Source of the DNA: Gnetum montanum
Lineage: Eukaryota > Streptophyta > Gnetopsida > Gnetales > Gnetaceae
Assembly: GCA_015680685.1 (NCBI GenBank)
Contig: MNCI01009664.1
Span: forward strand, 358,256 to 387,560
Length of the DNA: 29,305 nt
Direction: 5' to 3'
The position numbers and the translations under genes were made by a program. How positions within the stretch are numbered: position 1 is the stretch's first letter; each line of letters starts with the position of its first letter. This document shows positions 19,139 through 28,168 of this stretch, one piece after another. A model generated the notes under the pieces. The model ran no database searches, had not been told where the DNA came from, and worked only from the letters and a program-made list of their open reading frames with translations.

Positions 19139-20524
19139 CAGTTACCTTATCCCTAAGGTAACCCAAGGCAGTTCCACCAACTACTAACGTATTATCCAAG
19201 TGGAACTCCACCACAACCTATTGAGCAACACTAGTAGTGGAAATACCCACAGTCATGGGGGATGCCACCGCCAAGGCAACAATACCCTTACCAGCAACTA
19301 GATTCATATGGCTATTACATTTAGCAGCCAATCTCTCCATGTGACTCTGTTGGTCATGTGACACCACAACGTCACTACCAAGCTTAGGAGTATTATAGGA
19401 CTCCTTCTCTTGGAAGAGACACACCACATGCATACCATCCTCCAAATCCATCCGCAACTCTCACACCGATAGCTCTGTTACCACTCAACCACAAGGGGAA
19501 CTCCCCACTCAACCGCAGCAACGCAATGCTACAAGAGCTATAAACCTTCAACTTGTTGCTAGTTCTGACAACCGCACAAAGAGAAGGCCTTTATTTAGAA
19601 CCAACATTCCAAACAAGCTCTCACAACCACAAGCAGTTGAGCCTCCAAATGCTTCTCCATCAATTAAGGCTTCGGAGCTCCCTTCAAACCAAAAATAGAG
19701 CTCAACACATCACTGACTGGATTAAGGAGGGCCACCTTCCCAGGAAATTCTCTGATTCTAGAAGCCCTTTAATTTATCTCCAAGTCACTGGGAATGAACC
19801 TTGCAAAGCTCTTCTGGACTCATGTTCTAGAGTCAACTTGATATCGCAAGAAATGTATAAAGCCTGGAACCTACCTCCACTAAAGAAGAGAAATATTCAC
19901 TTAGAGTTGGCTGACCAGTCCATCACCATTCCCTTGGGATTGGTTGAGGACATCATTACCACTATGTGTGGATGATCATACCCAGCTGATTTCCTAGTGA
20001 TACAAGTCAACAATAAAAAAGGGGACTTCCCAATAATAATGGGAAGGGCATGGCTCAGTACCATAAATGCATGCCTAGGAATCCACGATCTTTCCTTGGA
20101 AATATCTAAGGAAAACACTTTTGGGAAGATCGAGAGGAAGAGAGTTCCATGCATCACATACAATGACACAGGGTGTGATTGCGTACAGGAATGTTCAACA
20201 TTGCCTGCATGCAATCAATGTGCCCAAGAAATTAACATACAAAAGTGCCTGTATGTAGCAACCACATAACAAGAAAACACCTAGTGGTTGACAGCTAATC
20301 AAGAGAGCAATTCACCAACATGCACAAAACTAACTAGGGGAACAACTTGCTCTCACATCAAAAGCATAGATACACTGGAGCAAGAGCGTCGCCAACTTCC
20401 AACCCTTAACCTGAAAACATCAATTGGGAGAAGTTGGACACTTCTAAAAAATTCAAACAAGCGCTCATTATTTTGGATCTCTCCCTTTCAACTTAGTCAT
20501 GGGGGAGATGGCCACCTATGCTGA
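19139..20524 (+). pseudogene. Pro/Gln-rich linker and retroviral-type aspartic protease of element B
   Basis: This is the same reading frame as gag, continued. A Pro/Gln/Tyr-rich linker (about 19139-19545) includes tandem stops TAG TAG at 19232-19237. Protease follows: GNEPCKALLDSCSRVNLIS (catalytic Asp kept; the usual Asp-Ser/Thr-Gly reads Asp-Ser-Cys), then ELADQSITIPLGLVEDI and KGDFPIIMGRAWLSTI. Further stops lie near 19541, 19973, 20267 and 20282. Similarity to D's pol ends at about 20440-20490. After that the frame reads into the non-coding 3' region without encoding RT. It would have matured gag. Confidence 0.82.
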
Positions 20525-22387
20525 TCAATCCAGGCCCTTAGTTCCTTTTTATGTTTTTGTTTTACACATTTTTGTTTTACAAATTTCTTTAACTTTTCTT
20601 ATTTTTGTTTTACAACATCATTTATACTCTTCATTTCTTTGTGTTTTTGTTTATTTTGTTTGATTCGTCACCTAATAAGTGCTCCTGATGGTGGTATGAA
20701 TTGTATTCCATTGATTGCTAATGTTTGGTTTTTACCTTTGAGTGATAATGTTGATACTTGGGTATGGTTCTTTTGATATAGTAGGTAATGAGTCCATGTC
20801 ATCCATGCATCCATGAATTTCTATGGTCTCTCTTGGCTTGGAACTGTACAACCCCCTTCCTTAAAAAATAAGAACTATCAATGAATTGGTGACTGAGTAT
20901 TTCTCAAACTAAGGAAGGACTCAAGGATTGAAAAGGGTGTGACTTCAAAGGAACTTGATGCATTTGTGATGGCCATTCTTCTGGGTGCTTGAATGTTTTC
21001 TTCTTGATTTTTTATTACCGTTCCAACGCTGCTCCATTATCGGGAAGCTGAGCTAATAAAAATAATAAGTCTTTGCATGGTGTGGTTCTCACGCCAAAAA
21101 AAAAAACAACAGTGGAAATTCAAAGCACACCCCTTAGATGAAATAATCATCTGGGCTACAAGCACTAGTTATGGAACTAAATAAAAATGTTCCCTCTAAC
21201 TAAGGCCCTTCCTCGCTTTCTACTTTCTCCTTTCTCATTTCGTTAGAATGGTGGTGACTTTTTAGCGGAAGCATTCTCGTTACTTTAAGTGGATGGATTG
21301 GCCAAATGTATAAATGTGAAGTCACTGGTTGTGGTTTCTTTGAGGCTGGATTTGGAATGGGATCTACTAAGTCACATTAACCATTAATACATAAGGGGTT
21401 GTATACCACCTTGTTCTTGAGATTCCATTCCATTCTCTTCTTTCCATCCTTCTTTCTCCATCTTTCACCTTATTTCCGGTTGTATCAGTAGTCCATATTT
21501 TGGTTAATGCTATTTTATTTTTGGTAAACTCTTGTGGTTAAGACTTTAACTCTTGTCTTCAAATGACATTCCTAGAGCCTACAGACTCTTTGAATGTGGG
21601 ATTGTCAGGGCATTAAGGGCATGAGCCTGCTTTGGGGAGGACCCACTAGCATTCCTATTTGGTGCATCCATTAATTTCTTTCCCTTAAGCATTTCCACAA
21701 TAACCATTTATTTTGTTCATCTCCATCTTTGACATCCATTTTATCAGTGTTGTCGTTGTTTCTTTTTTCTCCATCTTTCTTATTCCTTATCTTTTTCCAT
21801 TCTCTCGCTACTAGAGGTTCGCTCTCAGTCATGGGGGTCCTAGTCCAATTTTTTCAATTTTCTCCTAACCCCTACACCTTGGGTAGTCACCAATATTATA
21901 TCTCCAGATCCGCATTAGCCATATCACAACTCAGCCAATGGACCTTACACTGAGACAAGGTATTAACTGCATTGTGATTCATTTATCCTTGCTAATATCA
22001 AACTGTGTTGTGAGTGCAAATGGCAATCATACAACAACGAATTGGATCTGGAGAAAACACTTGGAATGGACTGGTGCTGAAATAGTTATGCAAGGAACAA
22101 GATTGATGACGCACTTATAGATGGACAATAAAAAGCACAATCTTGGCGTCGGCAGCAATAGACTTCTTCTTTTCTCTCTCTCTTCTCTCTTCTCTCTCAG
22201 CTGCCAATTAAGGCTAGATGTCAAATGTGTATAGTGTTCACTCTTATTGTCATGAACACTAAATTTTGTCATGTATTATAATGATGATCCATTGACATGT
22301 CACCCCATCTACCATTAGTGTCATTCAATTTAATAATCCCATACCTTCCCAATATTTTGTAAGGAACTCAAGGACAAGTTTTCATCC
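20525..22387 (+). other. 3' non-coding region of element B
   Basis: There is no convincing coding frame. Most of it is similar to element D 14690-13200 (minus) and to element C 28169-29305 (minus). It starts with a T-rich segment, then blocks ending in GGGGAGGACCCACTAGCAT near 21635. From about 21840 to 22200, B and C share a segment that D replaces with its gene-like cassette. Copies of the PPT-like AGTCATGGGGG occur at its left edge (20495-20505) and inside (21827-21837). Confidence 0.7.
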
Positions 22388-22400
22388 AGTCATGGGGGTA
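22388..22400 (+). other. Polypurine-tract-like site of element B
   Basis: AGTCATGGGGGTA directly precedes the 3' LTR, identical to the sites in C and D. Confidence 0.8.
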
Positions 22401-23204
22401 TGATGAGTCACGATATCGCATTAGCCGCGATATCGCGTCGACACCTGCGATATTGCGTACGCGATATCGCAGCCTGTCACCAGTTCTATAAATAAGAGGT
22501 AGCTTTCCCTTGTTCAGTCATCTAGATCTAGACCCTTAGCTAAACTATAGCAGTTTTACCAATCCAGAGTTAGAATAATTTCCATGTGCTCGCAGTAGGA
22601 GTCTCAAAGTGAACGGATCTTTATTCGAGCAAATTGTACCTGAGCACACATTTGTGTATGGCAATAAAGATGAACTTTCTAATAAACCTTGCAGCATATG
22701 GACTAAGCTAAATAGGATTTAAATTATTGTTAAATGTTTAAATGCTTTCCTAGATAATTAATCTCTCTCAACCCTTGACTCTCCTAGTTAAGTGCATTCA
22801 GTATGACCGCTTCGAGCACGTGTGTAACGCTTGGTAACCTAGTAACAAGTAGCATTTGGTAATCCCAATAGCATTGCTCTGGTTCAGGGTGTGTGCAACA
22901 AGTGGGAATGGATACTGGTGCTAGGAAAATTAGAACTTAGTTAGCAAATAGTTAGTCACTTAGTCTCTTCACCCTTCCCTACTAGCATAGGCGTTAAAAA
23001 GATAAAAGATATAAAAATCACATACCTCAAACTTACTTAACCATACAACTGTGATAATACAAGTAAGTTTGGGAGGACAACGATTGATTAACCTTAAGTG
23101 TTCCATTAGGATGCGTAAGCACTTAGTCATTGGAGTTCGACCGGATCGCGCATGAGACGCTTGTATTCGTATAGTTGAGTGTAGGGGTACCTTACCACTC
23201 ATCA
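22401..23204 (+). repeat. 3' LTR of element B (804 bp)
   Basis: Same ends, length and internal landmarks as the 5' LTR. By eye, differences are mostly transitions and are densest in the first 100 bases, in and around the CpG-containing palindromes. It is followed by CCTTA and then by the interrupted RNase H of D. Confidence 0.95.
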
Positions 23205-23209
23205 CCTTA
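23205..23209. repeat. Target site duplication CCTTA, right copy
   Basis: Matches the left copy at 16252-16256. Removing B and one copy restores the D reading frame across the RNase H motif. Confidence 0.9.
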
Positions 23210-23480
23210 TAACCAAGTACATAGTGCTTAAAATTTTCAAGAGCATACATCACTGACATTAATTCTTTTTTAGTTATGGTGTAATTTAATTATGCACCTA
23301 CAATGCTTTGGATCATGCAATGGATGTAATATGCATGCTTCTTATCATCCAACTAAATAAGCATGACTCCCAAGGCATAATTAGAGGCATCCATCATTAT
23401 GTGAAATGGTCTGGACTAGTTTGGTGCTCATAAAATTGTTTCTATTAGTTTCTATGAGTTTTTCTTTTAATTGTTGGAAT
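23205..23480 (-). pseudogene. RNase H of element D, N-terminal part
   Basis: The minus strand carries MSVMYALENFKHYVLGYKV at its lower end, the usual RNase H segment preceding the HTDH block that now lies at 16220-16250. Upstream parts, corresponding to the first RNase H strand and its catalytic Asp region, are degraded by stops and probable frame changes. Confidence 0.75.
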
Positions 23481-24350
23481 GCATGTTCACATTCCTTCAT
23501 CTAGATGAATGGAGCATCTTTCTTCGTAAGCTCGACCAACACCTTTGAAATCTTAGAGAAATTCTCTATGAACCGCTGGTAGTAGCCAGTATGTCCAAGG
23601 AATGATTGAACATCTTTGACAACTTCTGGTTGGCGGGTTATTCCTTGGATGGACCTTATCTTTTCAAGGTCTACCTCAATCCATTTTTGTCAAATTTGGT
23701 GCCCCAATACTATGCTGTCTTGGACCATTAAATCGCCTTTTTGCCAATTGAGCCTAATATTTATTTTGACACATCTTTTTAGAACCTACTCAAGGCGATC
23801 CAGGGCTTGCTCAAACATAGCCCCATAGGTAGAGAAGTCATCCATAAAGACTTCTACCTCGCTACCAATTTGCTACTGAAAAATACTAAGGACCCAACGT
23901 TGAAATGTTACAAGGGCATTGCATAGACCAAATGGCATCTTATAATATGCAAAAGACCCCCAAGGACTCATGAATATTGTCTTGGCCTAATCTTCTGGCG
24001 TAATTTGGATTTGCTTATAGCCACTATAACCATCCAATAAGCTATAATAACAATGCCTAAAAATAGTGTCCAACACTTGGTCCACAAATGGCAATGGAAA
24101 ATGATCTTTAAATGTTGCCATATTCAATAGCCTAAAATCAATGCAGACCTACCAGTTACGACTTTTCTTTGGCATAATTACGAGTGGGCTAATCCACTTA
24201 CTATTTGTGATGGGATAGATAAACCCCACCTTGAGGAGTTGTTCTATTTCCTCCTTGATGATCTACTTCAATTTGGGGTTTAGCTACCTCTACCGTTGCC
24301 TTCTTGGCTTCATAGCTAGGTTGTTGTAAATGTGATGCTAGCATATCCTT
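23440..24350 (-). pseudogene. Reverse transcriptase of element D (broken)
   Basis: RT blocks in order on the minus strand: a CIDFRLLN-type block near 24150, LLDGYSGYKQIQITPED (first catalytic Asp) near 24010-24040, SPWGSFAYYKMPFGLCNA near 23930-23970, then VEVFMDDFSTYG with the catalytic FMDD at 23848-23837. VLGH and a SFLGHTGYYQRFIENFS thumb block follow, near 23570-23620. Stops interrupt it at several points, e.g. after ITPED and SIFQ, some where Gln is expected. The catalytic Asp pair is intact, but the frame is not. Confidence 0.88.
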
Positions 24351-24849
24351 GGATCGATTCCAGTTAGCTCAAGATATGATCAAGTAAAGGCTATTGGCCA
24401 CTTGTTAACCACCTATAACAAATTTTCTTTTTGTTTAGGAGCAAGTTTGGCATTGATTATGATCATCTTTCCATTGTTTAAGAATGCATACTCCATGCTG
24501 GTTGGTAGAGTTTTTAACTCTAGGGGCTCTTGCTTGAAGTTATCATAGATTTCCAACTCTTCCCAAAAGGTATCATCATCTTCATCATTAGAGAATTGAT
24601 GATGAACTTACTCAAGTTCATCCATTCCTTCGACATAAACACATGTCAGGCTTTTAGTCAGTTCCATGCATAGTGTGCTGCTCTTAGAGTTAGTTGTCAG
24701 CCATTGGGTGCCCTTCTATTTTGTGGCCGCTGTGTACAGACACCTTTGGATATCTTGTTCATGTGCACATTGACTGTATGCTTTAATGAATGTACTTTTG
24801 ATGGACCAAATCTTTTGCATGCAATTATACCTGTTATCATTGTATGCTA

Positions 24850-25270
24850 TACATGGAACATACTTCTTCTCTAAACGTCCAAATTCATTTTCTTTGGAGA
24901 TTTACAAGGAGAGGTACCTTATACCCATACGTGCATCTACTATGCTCAACCATACCCTTCCCATAATGATGGGAAAATCACCTTTGCAGTTCTTAATCTT
25001 AATCATTAGAAAATTGGTAGGAGAGGACCACTCACTAACTATGGTCACAATGTCTTCCACTAACCCCAAAGGAACAGTGATTGATTGGTCTGCCAATTCT
25101 AAACAGATGTTACTCTTCTTGAGAGGTGATAGGTTCCAGACCTTGTACATGTCATGGGAGATGAGATTAACTCCAAGACTAGAACTAAGAAGAGCCTTGC
25201 ATGGCTCATGTTCTATGATCTACAAGTAAATGAGAGGACTCCCTCAGTCAGATCTTTTTGTGGGAAGGTT
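24850..25270 (-). pseudogene. Aspartic protease of element D (broken)
   Basis: The minus strand reads MYKVWNLSPLKKSNICLEL, ADQSITVPLGLVEDIV and KGDFPIIMGRVWLSIVDAR, closely matching B's protease. In the active-site block, B has ALLDSC and D reads ALLSSS, so the catalytic Asp is lost. Confidence 0.82.
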
Positions 25271-27345
25271 GCTAGCCTTGATCCAATTAGAAATAGCATG
25301 AGTTAGCATCACAATGTGGATCTAAGGTGGTGTTTAGTTTGAAGGGCTCTCGAATGTATTTGATGTAGAGGATGAGGGTGTTGGAGATATGCAAGGGAAC
25401 TAGCCACATTAGGTTATGGGGGATTGGAAGGATTTCTAGGTCAAAAAAATGGTCATTTGCTAGATTGATTATCCAACCCACGTGGCTAGAAGGATGGTTG
25501 TAAATTCACAACCCTTGTAGCATTTCATTGCTATGGCTGCAAGGGAATTTCACCCTGCATTGATGAAGCAAAAGGTAACTAGATAGAGGATGAAGGGATA
25601 TGTGCAAATAGATGTAAAGGGTGGTATGTGTATGGGTGATCCCCTCAAGTAGATGGTGAATGAGTTTGATGGTACTCTGGAGGGTAATAGTGATGTTGGA
25701 ATGAGGTGTGGCTTGCATAACTTTGTGAAGAAATAGGTTGTTGAACATAGTACCCATATGGATCTGATTACCTGTAAGGGTACTATTGCCTTGGCCATGG
25801 CATTCCCCATAATTTTGGTTGGTGCCACTATTAGTATTGCTCACATGGTTGTGGTGGAGCTCCATTTGGGTAATAAGCTTGTTGTTGTTAGTGGAACTGC
25901 CTTGAATTGCTTTGAGGATAAGGCAATCATCTAGGTGCTTACCTACATGCTAGTTGAGAATTCAATGCGTACATCCCAAACTCTTGTAAGTGTGACATCA
26001 TAGGGCAACATCCCTTTGGACATTCGTATTGACAAATGTCAAAACTAGTATCATCATAAGAGTCTATTTTCACAACTTCTTCTACTAAAACAACCTTTCC
26101 CTTACCTCTTTGGTAGGCATGTTCAGCTTCTTTTCATCTCCTGTGTTCACGATCACTATTTTGTTCTTTGGATGCTTTTGCAATTTTCATAGTAGTTTGG
26201 AATTTCTCATCTAAAGAGTCCCATAATTTGTAAACCTTTGCTGAAATATCAAAAACAAATTTTTCTATAGGCAAGGTTTTTTTGTTCACCACCTCATCAA
26301 GTGGTGCATCCTCCTCATCACAGAATTGAACCTCCCTTTTTCTTATGTAAGGATCCCTATTATTCTCTTCTACACTTTCCATTTTTCACAAATCACCTTC
26401 TTCTTTTGCTACCTACTCTATAAGCCTTTAGATCTGATGAGCTCTTAATTCAGAGAGTCTTCCTTGGGCATAAACCCCAACAGTTCTTGTTTCTAGTTTG
26501 AGCCCATCAATGATGTGGTGGAGTTGTTCCCTTTGAGAATATCCATGGCTAGGGCATCGGTGTAAGAGAGAATAATATCTAGCCATAGTGGCATCCAAGG
26601 GTTCATGTGCTCCTTACTTGTAGCCTTGGATTTTCCTTCTTATGTTGGACACTCTAGAGTACATTTGGTATTTGTCATTAAATAGCTCAAGCATTGTACT
26701 CCATCAGTAGAAAGATTTCAGCTCTAAGGATCGATACCAGCTTTTAGCTTCCTTGATGAGTGTCCTAGGGAAGAGCTTGAGTTTCTACCAATAATTTTCA
26801 AGGATTTTTTAAAAGCTTGTAGATGTCTTTGCTGATCAGAATTGTATCCTCTCTCAAATCTTGGAATATTGTTCATATCTAAGCGTTTGATTCAACTATC
26901 CTTCACATGCCTAGTTGGAATATTTACTACCTCTACAATGTTAAACATGCTTTGAGTTGCCAACAAAGACTCCTCATCATCATTATTGATTTTGTCTTCG
27001 ATGATACCCTATGTTACCCCGACGTTCTTGGTAGGTTCTGTAGTCATTGTTATCTCGTTGATCACCTTCATCATCATCATTTCTATGTTGGCTTTTATGA
27101 GAACCAGTAGATGAAGAGGAAGGTGGACCACCACTGCCACCACGATGTCCACCACCACCTCTTCACTCATTACAACCACCATCATTAAATCCCTTTCCAT
27201 TGTGATGTTTACCTGAGTCCCTGTCCTGACTATCACTTTTTCTTAAACTTGGTTTATGAATAGTGGATCGCAAGTTCAGGGCCACACCCTCATCACCAAT
27301 AATAGAGGGTGGAGAATCTTCATGCTGGGAATCCTCAAGGGAAGG
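25271..27345 (-). pseudogene. gag and Pro/Gln-rich linker of element D (N terminus cut by element C)
   Basis: From 27345 downwards: an acidic segment (LEDSQHEDSPPSIIGDE), an Arg/Gly/Ser-rich basic segment near 27000-27220, a damaged capsid domain (about 26450-26900, with at least one frameshift near 27000 and a deletion near 26815), the CDEEDAPLDEVVNKKTL segment (26382-26134), a knuckle near 26010-26040 in which the first Cys is lost (FDICQYECPKGCC), and a Pro/Gln/Tyr-rich linker (25900-25560). The linker has stops TAA TAG at the same place as B's TAG TAG. The start codon and leader lie on the far side of element C, outside the window. Confidence 0.8.
27341..27345. repeat. Candidate target site duplication of element C, inner copy (GAAGG)
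   Basis: GAAGG directly abuts the LTR end of element C inside D's gag. The partner would lie beyond the right edge of the window, so this is a prediction. Confidence 0.5.
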
Positions 27346-28168
27346 TGATGAGTGACGAGATACCCCTACACTCAACCATACGAATACGAGTGTAGCATGC
27401 ATGATCTGGTCGAACTCCGTAGACTAAGTGCCTACACCCCCATGGAACACTTAGGGTTAATCATTCGTTGTCTTCCCAGACTTACTTGTAGTTGTCATGA
27501 TGTATGGTTAAGTAAGTCTGAGGTATATGATATTTATAGCTTTTTATGTTTTTGTCTTCTATGCTAACAAGGTAAAGGGTTGAGAAACTAATTACTAACT
27601 CTAACTAATGGACTAAGTCTAAATTACCTAGCGTCAGCATCCGTTCCACTTACCGTACACACCTTGAACCGATGTAACCATGGCTACCAAATGCTAGTTG
27701 TTGCTGGGATCACCACACGTAATGCACGTGCTCGAAGTGATCGTACTGAGGCACTTAACTAGGAGAGAAGGGTTGAGAGAGAAAGCAGTAAATAACAGAT
27801 AATAAATAATAGGTAATAAATAACAGTAAATAAAATCCTAATTAGCCTATTCCATGCACTACAAGGTTTATCCAAGAAGCTTGTCTTTATTGCCGTACAA
27901 AAACTTGTGTTCAGGTACAATGTTTGCTCAAATAAAGATCAGTTCACTTTAGGACTCCTACTGCGGGCACATGGAAAATATTCTATCTCTGGAGTGATCA
28001 ATCTGCCAGAGTTTCCCTACTGTCTAGCTTAGGATGAGGAAACAAGGGAGAGCTGCCTCTTATTTATAGATATGACGGCACACTGCGATATCGCGAGGGA
28101 TGCTATATCATGATGGCCGTGATATCGCATAAGCAATATCGTAGCCCATGCGATATCGCATCCCATCA
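27346..28168 (-). repeat. 3' LTR of element C (823 bp)
   Basis: Ends TGATGAG (27346) and CCCATCA (28168) on the plus strand. It contains GCGATATCGC at 28150-28159 and 28085-28094 with two decayed copies between them, TATAAATA on the minus strand (28068-28061), and an AATAAAG signal near 27893. Confidence 0.9.
28061..28159 (-). promoter_or_regulatory. U3 promoter of element C: four-unit palindrome array plus TATA box
   Basis: Two exact GCGATATCGC units (28150-28159, 28085-28094) flank degenerate units (GATATTGC and GATATCAC types) over about 75 bases. They end roughly 16 bases before the TATA box on the minus strand. Confidence 0.65.

Larger units (their letters stand above)
16257..23204 (+). 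mobile_element. Element B: complete, pol-less Ty3/gypsy-type element nested in D
   Basis: The full 6948-bp unit has two 804-bp LTRs (16257-17060 and 22401-23204), a PBS, one gag-protease frame (17198-20524), a 3' non-coding region and a PPT, flanked by the CCTTA duplication. There is no RT, RNase H or integrase: after protease the sequence passes directly into the part that follows integrase in element D. B is therefore a non-autonomous, internally deleted derivative that would have needed a D-like element for reverse transcription and integration. The LTRs have equal length but dozens of mostly transition differences, so the insertion is not recent. Confidence 0.92.
10285..27345 (-). mobile_element. 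Element D: long Ty3/gypsy retrotransposon interrupted by B and C
   Basis: Minus-strand order: gag (27345-25880), Pro/Gln-rich linker and protease (about 25880-24850), RT (about 24350-23440), RNase H (split at 23205/16256 by element B), integrase (about 15940-14886), conserved 3' non-coding region (14885-13200), gene-like cassette (13124-11385), PPT (11162-11150) and 3' LTR (11149-10290). The candidate target duplication next to the LTR is CTCCA (10285-10289); its partner and the 5' LTR lie beyond the window. Without B, about 10.1 kb of D is visible. The tRNA-Asp PBS of its relatives, the RT signature and the long tail after integrase fit an Athila-like lineage without a chromodomain. All protein regions are broken. 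Confidence 0.85.

Noticed and set aside
21729-21953. Plus-strand frame beginning with a signal-peptide-like hydrophobic run inside element B
   Set aside because: It is T/C-rich low-complexity DNA in the non-coding 3' region, and the matching part of element C does not keep the frame.
28085-28159. Spaced GCGATATCGC copies as a CRISPR-like or satellite array
   Set aside because: Units are few, unevenly spaced and confined to the U3 region upstream of a TATA box in each LTR, in a eukaryotic context.
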